Positions 22,901 through 36,200 of a stretch of DNA of 64,000 nt are shown here, one piece after another (positions within the stretch are counted from its first letter, which is position 1; every line of letters starts with the position of its first letter). Where the stretch lies: contig CM039506.1 of NCBI GenBank assembly GCA_022432975.1, positions 724,671-788,670 of the forward strand, in the 5' to 3' direction. Source of the stretch: Begonia masoniana. Lineage: Eukaryota; Streptophyta; Magnoliopsida; Cucurbitales; Begoniaceae. The position numbers and the translations under genes are program-made. The notes under the pieces are model-generated. The model saw nothing but the letters and a program-made list of their open reading frames with translations. It was not told the DNA's origin and made no database searches.

Positions 22901-25029
22901 AGTTTTTTATGCTTCATCAAACGTATTACTATGTCTTAATTACTCGTCCATGAAGGTTGTTAGGTCTTCAATACGCGTCGTTCTCGTCAGTTCAAGTTAA
23001 AACCTTGAATGTTAAATGGATAACTTTGGTTCTAACCACAAGTCATGTAGCACTCAACCTCATTTGCTTGATACGTTCAACTCTTTTGGAACAAATCGAT
23101 TGAAGTGAAGTTTCTTATGCTTCATCAAACGCATTACTAAGTCTTAATTATGCATCCATGAAGGTTGTTGGCTCCTAAATACACGTCGTTCTCATCACTT
23201 CAAGTTAAAACCTTGAATGTGAAATGGATAAGTTTGGTTCTAACCACAAGTCATGTAGCACTCAACCTCATTTGCTTTATACGTTCAACTCTTTTGGAAC
23301 TAATCGATTGTAGTGAAGTTTCTTATGCTTTATCAAACGCATTACTAAGTGTTAATTATGCATCCATGAAGGTTGTTGGCTCCTAAATACATGTCGTTCT
23401 CATCACTTCAAGTTAAAACCTTGAATGTGAAATGGATAACTTTGGTTATAACCACAAGTCATGTAGCACTCAACCTCATTTGATTGATACGTTCAACTAT
23501 TTTGGAACAAATCGATTGAAGTGAAGTTTCTTATGCTTCATCAAACGCATTACTAAGTCTTAATTATGGGTACATGAAGTTTGCTGGGTCCTAAATACAC
23601 GTCGTTCTCATCACATCAAGTTAAAACCTTCAATGTGAAATGGATAACTTTGTTTCTAACCACAAGTCATGGAGCACTCAACAACATTTGCTTAATACGT
23701 TCAACTCTTTTGGAACAAATCGATTGAAGTGAAGTTTCTTATGCTTCATCAAACGCATTACTAAGTCTTACTTACGCGTCCATGAAGGTTTTTAGGTCCT
23801 AAATACACGTCGTTCTCATCACTTCAAGTTAAAACCTTGAATGTGAATTTGATAACTTTGGTTCTAACCACAAGTCATGTAGCACTCAACCACATTTTCT
23901 TAATACGTTAGACTCTTTTGTAACAAATCGATTGAAGTGAAGTTTCTTATACTTTATACAACGCATTACTAAGTCTTAATTACTCGTCCATGAAGGTTGT
24001 TGGGTCCTCAATACACGTCGTTCTCATCACTTCAAGTTAAAACATTGAATGTGAAATGGATAACTTTGGTTCTAACCACAAGTCATGTAGCACTCAACCA
24101 CATTTGCTTAATACGTTCAACTCTTTTGGAACAAATCGATAGAAGTGCAATTTCTTATGCTTCATCAAACGCATTACTAAGTCTTAATTACTCGTCCATG
24201 AAGGTTGTTGGGTCCTCAATACACGTCGTTCTCATCACTTCAAGTTAAAACCTTGAATATGAAATGGATAACTTTGGTTCTAACCACAAGTCATGTAGCA
24301 CTCAACGTCATTTCCTTGATACGTTCAACTCTTTTTGAACAAATCGATTGAAGTGAAGTTTCTTTTATTTCATCAAACGCATTACTAAGTCTTAATTATT
24401 CGTCCATGAAGGTTGTTGGGTCCAAAATACACGTCGTTCTCATCACTTCAAGTTAAAACCTTGAATGTGAAATGGATAACTTTGGTTCTAACCACAAGTC
24501 ATGTAGCACTCAACCACATTTGCTTAATACGTTTAACTCTTTTGGAACAAATCGATTGAAGTGAATTTTCTTATGCTTCATCAAACGCATTACTGAGTCT
24601 TAATTACTCGTTCATAAAGGTTGTTGGGTCCTCAATACACGTCGTTCTCATCACTTCAAGTTAAAACCTTGAATGTGAAATGAATAACTTTGGTTCTACC
24701 CACAAGTCATGTAGCACTCAACCTCATTTGATTAATACGTTCAACTCTTTTGGAACAAATCGATTGTAGTGAAGTTTCTTATGCTTAGTCAAACGCATTA
24801 ATAATTACTAGATACTCAACCATGAAGGTTGTTGGGTCTTCAATACACGTCGTTCTCATCGCTTTATGTTAAAACCTTGAATGTGCAATGGATAACTTAG
24901 GTTCGAACCACAAGTCGTGTAGCACTCAACCTCATTTGCTTGATACATTCAACTCTTAATGAACAAATCGATTGAAGTGAAGTTTCTTACGCTTCATCAA
25001 ACGCATTACTAAGTCTTAATTATGCGCCC

Positions 25030-27100
25030 ATGAAGGTTATTGTGTCCTAAATTCACGTCGTTTTTATCACTTCAAGTTAAAACCTTGAATGTGAAATGGA
25101 TAACTTTGGTTCTAACCACAAGTCATGTAGCACTCTACCTCATTTGCTTGATACGTTCAACTCTTTTGAAACAAATCGATTGAAGTGAAGTTTCTTTTGC
25201 TTTATCAAACGCATTACTAAGTCTTAATTATGCGTCCATGAAAGTTGTTTGGTCCTTAATTCACATCGTTTTTATCACTTCAACTTAAAACCTTGAATGT
25301 GAAATGGATAACTTTGGTTCTAACCACAAGTCATGTAGCACTCCACCTCATTTGCTTGATACGTTCAACTCTTTTGGAACAAATCGATTGAAGTGAAGTC
25401 TCTTATGTTTCATCAAACACATTACTAAGTCTTAATTATTCGTCCATGAAGGTTGTTGGGTCCAAAATACACGTCGTTCTCATCACTTCAAGTTAAAACC
25501 TTGAATGTGAAATGGATAACTTTGGTTCTAACCACAAGTCATGTAACACTCAACCACATTTGCTTAATACGTTCAACTCTTTTGGAACAAATCGATTGAA
25601 GAGAAGTTTCTTATGCGTCATCCAACGCTTTACTAAGTCATAATTACTCGTCCATGAAGGTTGTTGGGTCCTCAATGCACGTCGTTCTCATCACTTCAAG
25701 TTAAAACCTTGAATGTGAAATGGATAACTTTTGTTCTAACCACAAGTCATGTAGCACTCAACCTCATTTGCTTGATACGTTAAACTATTTTGGAACAAAT
25801 CGACTGAAGTGAAGTTTCTTATGTTTCATCAAACGCATTACTAAGTCTTAATTATGGGTCCAGGAAGGTTGTTGGGGTCCTAAATACACGTTGTTTCTCA
25901 TCACTTCAGTTAAAACCTTGAATGTGAAATGGATAACTTGGTTCTAACCACAAGTTATGTAGCACTCAACCACATTTGCTTAATACGTTCAACTCTTTTG
26001 GAACAAATCGATTGAAGTGAAGTTCCTTATGCTTCAATCAAACGCATTACTAAGTCTTAATTATGCGTCCATGAAAGGTTGTGGGTCCTAATTCACGTCG
26101 TTTTTATCACTTCAAGTTAAAACCTTGAATGTGAAATGGATAACTTTGGTTCTAACCACAATTCATGTAGCACTCTACCTCATTTGCTTGATATGTTCAA
26201 CTCTTTTGGAACAAATCGATTGAAGTGAAGTTTCTTTTGCTTTATCAAACGCATTACTAAGTCTTAATTATGCGTCCATGAAAGTTGTTTGGTCCTTAAT
26301 TCACATCGTTTTTATCACTTCAACTTAAAACCTTGAATGTGAAATGGATAACTTTGGTTCTAACCACAAGTCATGTAGCACTCCACCTCATTTGCTTGAT
26401 ACGTTCAACTCTTTTGGAACAAATCGATTGAAGTGAAGTCTCTTATGTTTCATCAAACACATTACTAAGTCTTAATTATTCGTCCATGAAGGTTGTTGGG
26501 TCCAAAATACACGTCGTTCTCATCACTTCAAGTTAAAACCTTGAATGTGAAATGGATAACTTTGGTTCTAACCACAAGTCATGTAACACTCAACCACATT
26601 TGCTTAATACGTTCAACTCTTTTGGAACAAATCGATTGAAGAGAAGTTTCTTATGCTTCATCCAACGCTTTACTAAGTCATAATTACTCGTCCATGAAGG
26701 TTGTTGGGTCCTCAATGCACGTCGTTCTCATCACTTCAAGTTAAAACCTTGAATGTGAAATGGATAACTTTTGTTCTAACCACAAGTCATGTAGCACTCA
26801 ACCTCATTTGCTTGATACGTTAAACTATTTTGGAACAAATCGACTGAAGTGAAGTTTCTTATGTTTCATCAAACGCATTACTAAGTCTTAATTATGGGTC
26901 CATGAAGGTTGTTGGGTCCTAAATACACGTTGTTCTCATCACTTCAAGTTAAAACCTTGAATGTGAAATGGATAACTTTGGTTCTAACCACAAGTTATGT
27001 AGCACTCAACCACATTTGCTTAATACGTTCAACTCTTTTGGAACAAATCGATTGAAGTGAAGTTTCTTATGCTTCATCAAACGCATTACTAAGTCTTAAT
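25030..27100. repeat. 1040-bp higher-order duplication in the satellite
   Basis: Variant positions recur with an offset of 1040 bp, five monomers: TTTCTTTTGC ends at 25200 and 26240, CATCCAACGC occurs near 25620 and 26660, and CAAATCGACTGAAG occurs near 25798 and 26838. The first copy has extra single-base indels at 25860-26100 that the second lacks. Confidence 0.8.
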
Positions 27101-29084
27101 TACGCGTCCATGAAGGTTGTTGGGTACTCAATACACGTTGTTCTCATCACTTCATGTTAAAACCTTGAATGTGCAATGGATAACTTAGGTTCGAACCACA
27201 AGTCGTGTACACTCAACCTCATTTGCTTGATACGTTCAACTCTTTTGGAACAAATCGATTGAAGTGAAGTTTCTTATGCTTCATCAACCGCATTACTAAG
27301 TCTTAATTATGCGTCCATGAAAGTTGTTGGGTGCTAAATTCACGTCGTTTTTATCACTTCAAGTTAAAACCTTGAATGTGAAATGGATACTTTGGTTCTA
27401 ACCACAATTCATGTAGCACTCTACCTCATTTGCTTGATACGTTCAACTCTTTTGGAACAAATCGATTGAAGTGAAGTTTCTTATGCTTTATCAAACGCAT
27501 TACTAAGTCTTAATTATGCGTCCATGAAGGTTGTTGGGTCCTAAATTCACGTCGTTTTTATCACTTCATGTTAAAACCTTGAATGTGAAATGGATAACTC
27601 TGGTTCTAACCACAAGTCATGTAGCACTCAACAACATTTGCTTAATACGTTCGCCTCTTTTGGAACAAATCGATTGAAGTAAAGTTTCTTATGCTTCATA
27701 CAACGCATTACTAAGTCTAATTACTCGTCCTGAAGGTTGTTGGGTCCTCAATAACACGTCGTTCTCATCACTTCATGTTTAAACCTTGAATGTGAAATGG
27801 ATAAACTTTGGTTCTAACCACAAGTCATGTACACTCAACCATTTGCTTAATACGTTCAACTCTTTTGGAACAAATCGATTGAAGATGAAGTTTCTTATGC
27901 TTCATCCACCGCATTTACTAAGTCTAACTTACTGGTCCATGAAGGTCGGTTGGTCCTAATTCACGTCGTTTTTATCACTTCAAGTTAAAACTTGAATGTG
28001 AAATGGATAACTTTTGTTCTAACCACAAGTCATGTAGCACTCAACCTCATTTGCTTGATACGTTAAACTATTTTGGAACAAATCGACTGAAGTGAAGTTT
28101 CTTATGTTTCATCAAACGCATTACTAAGTCTTAATTATGCGTCCATGAAGGTGGTTGGGTCCTAAATACCACGTTGTTCTCATCACTTCAAGTTAAACCT
28201 TGAATGTGAAATGGATAACTCTGGTTCTAACCACAAGTCATGTAGCACTCAACCACATTTGCTTAATACGTTCAACTCTTTTAGAACATATCGATTGAAG
28301 TGAAGTTTCTTATGCTTCATCAAACGCATTACTAAGTCTTAATTATGCGTCCATGAAGGTTGTTGGGGTCCTCAATACACGTCGTTCTCATCACTTCATG
28401 TTAAAACCTTGAATGTGAAATGGATAACTCTGGTTCTAACCACAAGTCATGTAGCACTCAACCACATTTGCTTAATACGTTCAACTCTTTTGGAACAAAT
28501 CGATTGAAGTGAAGTTTCTTATGCTTCATCAAACGCATTACTAAGTCTTAATTATGCGTCCATGAAGGTTGTTGGGTCCTAATTCACGTCGTTTTTATCA
28601 CTTCAAGTTAAACCTTGAATGTGAAATGGATAACTCTGGTTCTAACCACAAGTCATGTAGCACTCAACCACATTTGCTTAATACGTTCAACTCTTTTGGA
28701 ACAATCGATTGAAGTGAAGTTTCTTATGCTTCATCAAACGCATTACTAAGTCTTAATTATGCGTCCATGAAGGTTGTTGGGTCCTAATTCACGTCGTTTT
28801 TATCACTTCAAGTTAAAACCTTGAATATTTCATGGTAAATTTACATCTAAACTTCAAATTCCTCCTTCGATTGAACCATATTCTAAACCATAAGGGTCTG
28901 TCAAGTAGGGTTTTAGTCCAATTTATTAAGCCTTATATCCCGTAGGTGTACTCATCTCTATTTTTAAGTTTACTTCAGCCCCATCAAACCAATTACCATC
29001 CACAATTTTATCGCCATACTACATGCCCCACTAATTTTTCATCATTATTGTCGACATAAACTATACCTGGAACATTGAGGTGGC

Positions 29085-29505
29085 CGTTATCCTCGTCTTT
29101 GTTCGGGGTAGTTACCTCGGTAACCTTATTCTTATCCCTACCAGGTCTTGGGCATTCCTGAAGTAATTGAACAATCACTCAACATCGAAGACTTATCTGT
29201 TGCCCAAGCTACAATTGCCCTAATGCTCTTATAGCATTCACGGGGGGACACAGAGGCTTTCCAGAAGTATCCTCGACACGTGCTTCAGCTCGGCTCTTGT
29301 TAATTCCTTCAGTGCTCATCCTCCTCGTACCGTGGTTACTTGTGCCACCACTCTTGGGTCTTGGGCATTTCGGCTGTTTGTATCCCGAGATGACGAGATT
29401 GGCCTAGTATGAGATGAGCTGGTTGGCTCTATGTTGGGACTGGCGATCTATTAACTCCGTAAGTCGATCTAGCGCGGGTCTAAGGATCCTTTCCTCGACC
29501 TTTTC
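29085..29505 (-). pseudogene. gag: A2 gag remnant
   Basis: The sequence is clearly homologous to A1 gag at 10028-10513, including the zinc-knuckle region near 29130-29270, but frameshifts prevent continuous reading. Like A1 it lacks the Retrotrans_gag core between the N-terminus and the knuckle, so that loss is shared by the family and not an accident of one copy. Confidence 0.7.
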
Positions 29506-29647
29506 ATATAAATCTATAAAAATCAAAACAATATCCTAAAGAAAATAAAATCAAATAAAGCTGAAACAGACCTACAGTTGATGAAGGATGTCCTCGAAGT
29601 GGCTGGGCAGCTCGAGCAGGCTAGAACCGATTTTAAAACCCGGGGGG

Positions 29648-29658
29648 TTGATACCCCA
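29648..29658 (-). other. A2 primer-binding site (degraded)
   Basis: It aligns with 10661-10671 but reads TGGGGTATCAA on minus. The departures could be mutation or consensus error. Confidence 0.65.
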
Positions 29659-29661
29659 TAA

Positions 29662-32200
29662 TGTAACGACCTCAAATATTCCCAATTTCCCCGTACGGAA
29701 TACGAAATTTTTCTTTTAAGACTTAAAATCAATTAAAAACATCCTCGAAACCTTAAAGAAAATTCATTTATTATACAAAACAGGTTACATAAAAACATCA
29801 ACTGCTATAATTCCTCAATTATCAAATATCCACGTATTCACAATATCATTTCTTATCTCCAGTCAATATACCTTTTAAATAAACTTCCACACATCATATG
29901 TCTCGTAACTCTGCCCAAAACGACTCGAAACACAACTATAAAAAGTACATTTTCAAGAAAACGAACTGCATGGTCCGTTTTAAAAGTGTGACATATTCCT
30001 CCTGTTTACAAAATTACAAGCAGTCATAAAAATTTCAAATAAAAACCTTAACACAAATTTGATAAAAAAATCAACCTAAGCAGAATCACCCCCCAACCCA
30101 AAAACATACCAACTACTAATAAACTAAAACATTTCCATAACGTTAGTAAATTAATGATTTTAACACAAACATTTGAAACTTAACACAACTCTAACACCTA
30201 ACAGAAACCACGCATTCTAAAAATGAGTTCTAACAGACAATTATCCATTTAATCATCAACGTCAAAATATCAACCTACTCATATACAGTTTCACTCTAAA
30301 GAACCCATCATTAACCCAAAACCTCTCAATACCGTACTTACATCCCCACGGGTTGGTAAGCAGCGACTGCGCCAGCCACCACCGCAGCCATCCTCCGCAA
30401 CTGAATCATGATCAGGGGAGGAGCTGTCCTCCCGTCCTCGTAAACACCGACACCAATACAGACATCTATGAGTAAATCTCAGTAAGTTAAGTAAATGCAA
30501 ATCACTATGCATGTGGACTTTATAAATAATGATTGATTCTTGACTTTACTTGCTTTGCTTTGCTTTGCTATAAACTGTATTTAACGAGGGTCATTACTTT
30601 AGTACTTTGCTTGCTATAAACTGTATCCGAAAAGAGTCAACTGTAAGGTACTTTGCTTTGCTATAAAACTGATACGAAAGGGTCATTTAAACTGTCTACG
30701 TGGGTCATTCTTTCTTTTGCATTTACTTAAAACATCGTGCAGAAATTCATTTTCGTGTCTTGTAAAAACATAGGGATGCATGAACAAAATGACATGATAT
30801 AACTCTACAATACAATAAACAAGCAACATGTATACCATCCAGACGAAAACAGAATAACTATAACAATTTAAAACCTAACTACCCCGACCAAGCAATTCAA
30901 AACACACAATCATTAAGATCCTCGAGATACATCGAGTACGGTGTAGGCCAATCGGTAGAGAAGACAGAGAACTTACTTCGTCGTCCGTAGTTGGTGGTTT
31001 TGGCACGTCACGTCACGTCAATATGGCTGTCGACCTATGTCAAAAATTCAAGCTTCATTAAGGAAGCTAATTCACAATTACTCTCAAATCACTATTTCTA
31101 GTCTAATCAATTAAAAACCGAATTAAACGGCCAAAGTGGGGTCGAGTAAAAACCGACCTAAAAAACTTCGAACGAACGTACTTTAGCGTCGGTTATCGGA
31201 ATCGGAACGGATTACAGTGGCAACGTAGCCTCTAATAACCTATTTTAATCTGCCAAAGGAATTTAAAACAAATACAGGAATCTAGGTCAATTATCAAAAA
31301 CCCGAAAACTGCCCTTTTCCCGGAAAATCCCCTTTTTGATTTTCATCACATTCCATCAATTTCTTGCGCCAATCGATCCTCCTAACATCCAATTAAAATA
31401 AAACTAACCTAAAATCGAACACAAAAGTTTCCATTTAAGAAAAACCTTAAGCCCTAATTCGGGTTCACTGAATTTGCGCTCAAAATTGAGCAATTCACGG
31501 CCAAAGCAAACAATAGCGGCGTAAAGCTCGCCATTGAGCCAAGAACGGCCAAAGCGCGACATCGGAGCTCAATCGAGATCATCACTGCTTCGGCCTTAAA
31601 CAGGGGACAGAACAGGGCGAAATCGTGTCATACCTTTTTTTGGGCCGGGGGGGGGGGTTTAGTGCGCAGAGAATGGACCGGAGCAACACGTCGCCGCCGT
31701 CTGGCCGGAAGGGCGGATGTCGTCGGTGCCGGCGCCGCGTCGCCGTCGTCGCTTCCGTCTCCCCTGTTACGCGCACGGGGCTCGGGTTCGAACAGCAGAA
31801 TGGCTTCGGCCATTTGTGGTTATGTTTTATTTATATTAGTATTTTAATAATAATAATAATAATAATTATAATAATAATAATTACGCTATTTTTGAAGTCA
31901 CTTACCTCTCGTGTTTTCAACTGTATTGAATTTCCTTTCGCGTAATCCACAATTATTATCTGGGTTCTATTAAAACGTCGTTCGTAAAAGCAGACCTAGT
32001 TACTATTTACTACAATTATATTACGAGACAGTAATAATCGAAATATAGCGGTGTACTCCGAAAATTCTCGAATTTCCTAAAATTCAATTAATCGGATAGG
32101 ATCCTAAGAACGCTTTTCTTTCGTAAAACGGATTGATTAGAATATTACAAAAAGGCAACTTATTTTAAAATAAGAATATTCGTAAAGCGGGGTCATTACA
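29662..32200 (-). repeat. A2 5' LTR
   Basis: As written on plus it begins TGTAACGACCTC and ends GGGGTCATTACA. It is about 2.54 kb, shorter than the A1 LTR mostly through small deletions. It has the CTTTG minisatellite type of A3 rather than the 70-bp repeat of A1, so the family has at least two LTR subtypes. Confidence 0.85.
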
Positions 32201-33251
32201 CAAAAGTCCTCATTTTCAAGTTTCAGTACCTACATAGAGGTTCACATATGAGTCTAAAACGCAGTAAAGAACAATATAAATGCGGTGATGCAGATGCTAT
32301 GATGAACTTTCAGAAATACAGTGACAGTTACAGTACATTACGTCAGTGGTAAGGGGTATAAGTGGGGTTATAGGGAACTCCAAATAGTAGGGTGCACTAT
32401 AGCACAAAACAGTAAGACATAAACAGAAAGAAACAGATCTGGGGCACAGTCCCCGTCCCGCACTTAACCAACATTCAGTCAGATTTTATCTTGTTAGGTT
32501 CAAAACAGGTACAGAAAAAGGTTTGCTGACCTTTCGAGGAAAACGTGTATCCATGATCGAGTATAGTGCTTCAACTAAACAGCAGAGAACAACAAGTAAA
32601 CAAACAGAAAACGTAACAGGGAAAAACAACGAAATAACTCTAATAGGTCTACTCGAAAACCACCCGGACAGAAACAGAAACCCTGTAACTCCGGAGTAGG
32701 GCCTCAAGGGCAAACCTAGGGTATGAAACTTACCTGTTTGCGTAGAGTGAGTCTTGACTCGTCTAGTTTCGTATTAGTTTTGTGAACCTAAAACGTGATT
32801 ATACGGTACGTTAAACCTAAAACTTCGCAAAAACAGTAAAGAGGTCGTGTTTAAATTGTTAATACCGACGGAAATGACCTCACTGAAGAATGCAGAGAAC
32901 AAAGGTGGAACTTGTTTTCAGTCGCTGGAAGAGAAAATAGAGAGAAGAAGGGAGGAAGAGAGAAAGTGAAATGAAGATTTCACGTAGGAGGAAGAACTTA
33001 GCTCATCAACAGTTGCCAAGTGTCAGTTATCCACCGGCTATTCACACCAACCTTAATTTCTCTCCAATTTGCCCTTCAAGTGGTTTTAACTAAAACAATT
33101 ATTTTAGGTGTCGATTGGTCTCACGAATCACCTTCGTTATATTATATATCGACAATTTTATTAAAACAAATTCATGCATTAATATCGGAGTATTCCCGTT
33201 AATTATCGGGGAAATAATTACACCGAAAAATGCGCGGGAGTCTGTGTTACA
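32201..33251 (-). repeat. B1 3' LTR (partial)
   Basis: It aligns with the second half of the B1 5' LTR (from about 39120) and of the B2 LTRs. It ends, as written, with GGGAGTCTGTGTTACA, followed by the complement of a polypurine tract (ATCCACCCACTTAAC). Confidence 0.82.
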
Positions 33252-33289
33252 TCCACCCACTTAACAAAATTTTGTCCCCAAAAAAAATG

Positions 33290-36200
33290 CCTAAGCGGAA
33301 ATAGCTCAGGATATTGGGTTCTAACATCCTCTTGCCTTTCCCCGTGGCTTCATCCACATTAATGATTGCGCCACAAAACTTTCACCAATGGGGAATCCCC
33401 TGTAGCAACACCTTCAGTGAAGTTATCCAATATATGTATGGGCCTTTCTTCATATGGCAGCGTCGGCAGGAATCAAAGGCACAAGTTCACGATCTGGGTG
33501 GATCTCGTTACACATTGCTCAGCACGAAACGGGTGAAAAACTTTGTGAACCTAATCCATTGACGCTGGCAAATGTAGTCTATAGGCCATTGCTTCCCACC
33601 CGCTCAGAATGGGAGGAAATAAGGGCAATGAAACATGGGAACTGAGCTTTACTTCTTACGAATCTCATTACGCCCTTGAAAGGCGACACCTTCAAGAATA
33701 CCCATTTGGGCCCTCAGCGCACTTAAGTCTCTTGCTGATATGGTCGCATAATTCTTTGTCGACTCTGAGCCAATCCTTATTCGTTGTTTGATAGCAGATA
33801 TCACCTCGGACATCGCTGTAGATATCTTAGGGGTCCGAATAAGCTGGGTTCCAGACCTCATTCCCAACACAATGGGATCTACACTTCCTGACGTAAAGAG
33901 CTTCAGAAGGAGCAATGCCAATTGTAGCCTCCCACAATAGCTATTGTTGTAGGCAAACTCCACGAGTGGCAAATATCTATCAAAGGAGCATGACATTCTA
34001 GCACGCACGATCCTAGATATCTCTAGGGTCTCAAATCGTTCTCTCGATTGGTCGTCAGTCTGTGGATGAAATGACGTGCTGAATCGAACTTCCTACCCAA
34101 AGAGTTCTGCAAACTTTTTCAAAAACCGGGAAGGATCTAGGATCACGGTCGAACACAATTGACACCGGATCAATGCAGTTAACAATCTCCTGATGTACAG
34201 TTTTGCGTACTGATCCATGAGTAAGGTCTTCACAGGTAGAAAATGGGCGACTGGTCAAATCTCGTCCACTATGACCAACTGTATTATGGCCCTTAGCTGT
34301 CCTTGGAAGGCCAAAAACCAAAGTCAGTGTGAGGTCTCCCATTTCCATTCGGGGATCGGGAGAGGTGAAGTGTTCCACAGAGTCGTGATGTTCAGCCTTG
34401 ACGGTGGACCTATCATGAAAGGACTCCCCATATTTGGCCACTTCATCTTCATATCGGCCACCAGAAGGAAGTTTCAAGTCTTGAACATTTCGTGCTTCCA
34501 GGATTGCACAGAGAAAGGAGAGAGTGGATTACGAAAAGATGTTCGTTAGTAACTCCACATTATTGTGGAAACATACATTATCTTGAAACTTAAGAAACCA
34601 TCTCCCAATAGCTGAACTCGGAAATGGCCATAGGTACTTGCTCACAATGTCAGCCATCCCTTTGAAGTGGTACTCTAGGATTCATTACTTTGGTCCAGGA
34701 CGGTGGGCCGTAGCATGCAAGTTGTAGTATGGCCGATAGCCCAGAAACTATCGCCATATCGAACTTCTGTATCTCAGTCCTCAAGGCATCGACACAGCCG
34801 CGGTCTCGCAGGTTGCATAGTATCTGACATCCTGCTCAATGCATCGGCACTACGTTGCTTTACCTGGGGGGTGGGATGTAATCTCAACATCTAATCTTTT
34901 AAAAATTCTAACCACTCCTTTGTCTCATGTAAATCCTTTTGAGTGACTATGTATTTAAACTCTTGTGATAGGAAAAACACCTGCCACGAATGTCCGGACA
35001 AGGGGGTTCATACTTTCAACGCAAAACAACTGCCGCGAACCAAAGGTCATGTGTAGGGTAGTTTTGTTCAGGTTCTGCACTTGGCTGGATGCGATGCGAC
35101 AACTTCCCTGTCTTGCAGGAATACACATCCAAGCCAACATGGAGCATCAAGTATACGCTGAATTTGCCATCTTCAACTGGCAATACTAAAAGGGAGCAGT
35201 AGTCATTCTGCTAAGTGTTGAAAACTCAGCGCACAAGCGTCAGACCACTTGAAAGTGATGTCCTTCCCGGTAAGCTGTATAGGATTTGCGATCAAGAGAA
35301 TCCCTTGATGAAACTTTCTGTACTAAACCAGCTATCGATAAAACCGTACCTCACTGGCACTTCTCGATCTTGGCCATTCCGTCACTGACAGAATCTTGGC
35401 GGATCCACGACACTCCCTCGGCGACACCACGTTGGCCTAGGAAATGAATCTTATTCAACCAGTAAATTCCCACTTGATAGCTGGCATATAAATGATGCTG
35501 TTTTAGGTTGACACATAATAGCCAAGTGCTCTTTCTGCTCTCTCGTTACGGAGGATAAATCAGGATGTCGCGATGGGCGATTACAAATTTGTCCAAGAAA
35601 CTCATGGCAATCTATTCATAAGTCCAAGATTGCGGGGCATAGTCACCGAACGCCACACATCACCAAAACTCGTAATGTCCGTACCGGGTCCGAAGGCGGT
35701 CTTTGGAATATTCATCAGCCATGCCTTCAATGGTAATAACGGAGCGCAAATCGATCTTCGGAATATCCGAGCCCCCTGTAGATGGTCAAATAAATCGTCA
35801 ATCCTCGGACAGGTAAATTATCTAAGGTCAACTTGTTCAGCTCTCGGTAATCAATGCACATCCGTAGGGACCACCTTCTTCTTAAACAAACAAGGACGGG
35901 GCACCCCACGGAGAAAAACAGGACGCAAAAAAACCCTTATCCAACAATTTCATTAGATGAGCCTGCAACTCCTCAGCTCATCGGTGCACTTACGGTAGGA
36001 TTTCGCGATACTGGGTCAGCACAAGGATATACGTCAATCTCAAACTCGATTTCACGCATCAGGTGGCAAAATCACGGTATAGTCATCTAAGAGAAAACCT
36101 CTGAGAAGTCTCGAAAAAACCGGAATATTTTGAAGTTCCAACTCATTTTACCTTGGAACATCCACACTGTGGGCAAGAAATCTGATGCATCATGACCATC

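Larger units (their letters stand above)
17042..28826. repeat. 208-bp satellite array, right segment
   Basis: About 56 monomers in the same orientation as the left segment. Up to about 21.5 kb most monomers read AACTTAGGTT; to the right most read AACTTTGGTT, apart from one duplicated block near 22.2 kb. From about 25.0 kb many carry TAATTATGCGTCC and CTAAATTCACGTCG variants. Multi-monomer duplications of about 1244 and 1040 bp and a 306-bp compound unit are present. Single-base indels become frequent after about 25.86 kb. The short frames at 18609, 23165 and 23997 are reading frames through monomers, not genes. Confidence 0.95.
28827..32200 (-). mobile_element. Element A2: 5' part of a second family-A retrotransposon
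   Basis: It aligns with A1 from about 9826 to 13414: part of the non-coding interior, gag remnant, primer-binding site and a complete LTR. The left end is cut by the satellite, with GAAT (28823-28826) shared between satellite and element. The right end GGTCATTACA joins sequence of a B-type LTR, so A2 had inserted into the 3' LTR of B1. Numerous small indels relative to A1 include homopolymer expansions (a G run near 31640 where A1 has CCGG). Confidence 0.85.

Noticed and set aside
13415..28826. Possible CRISPR-like array
   Set aside because: Units are 208 bp, contiguous, head-to-tail and similar along their whole length with no repeat-spacer pattern, in plant nuclear DNA. It is satellite DNA.
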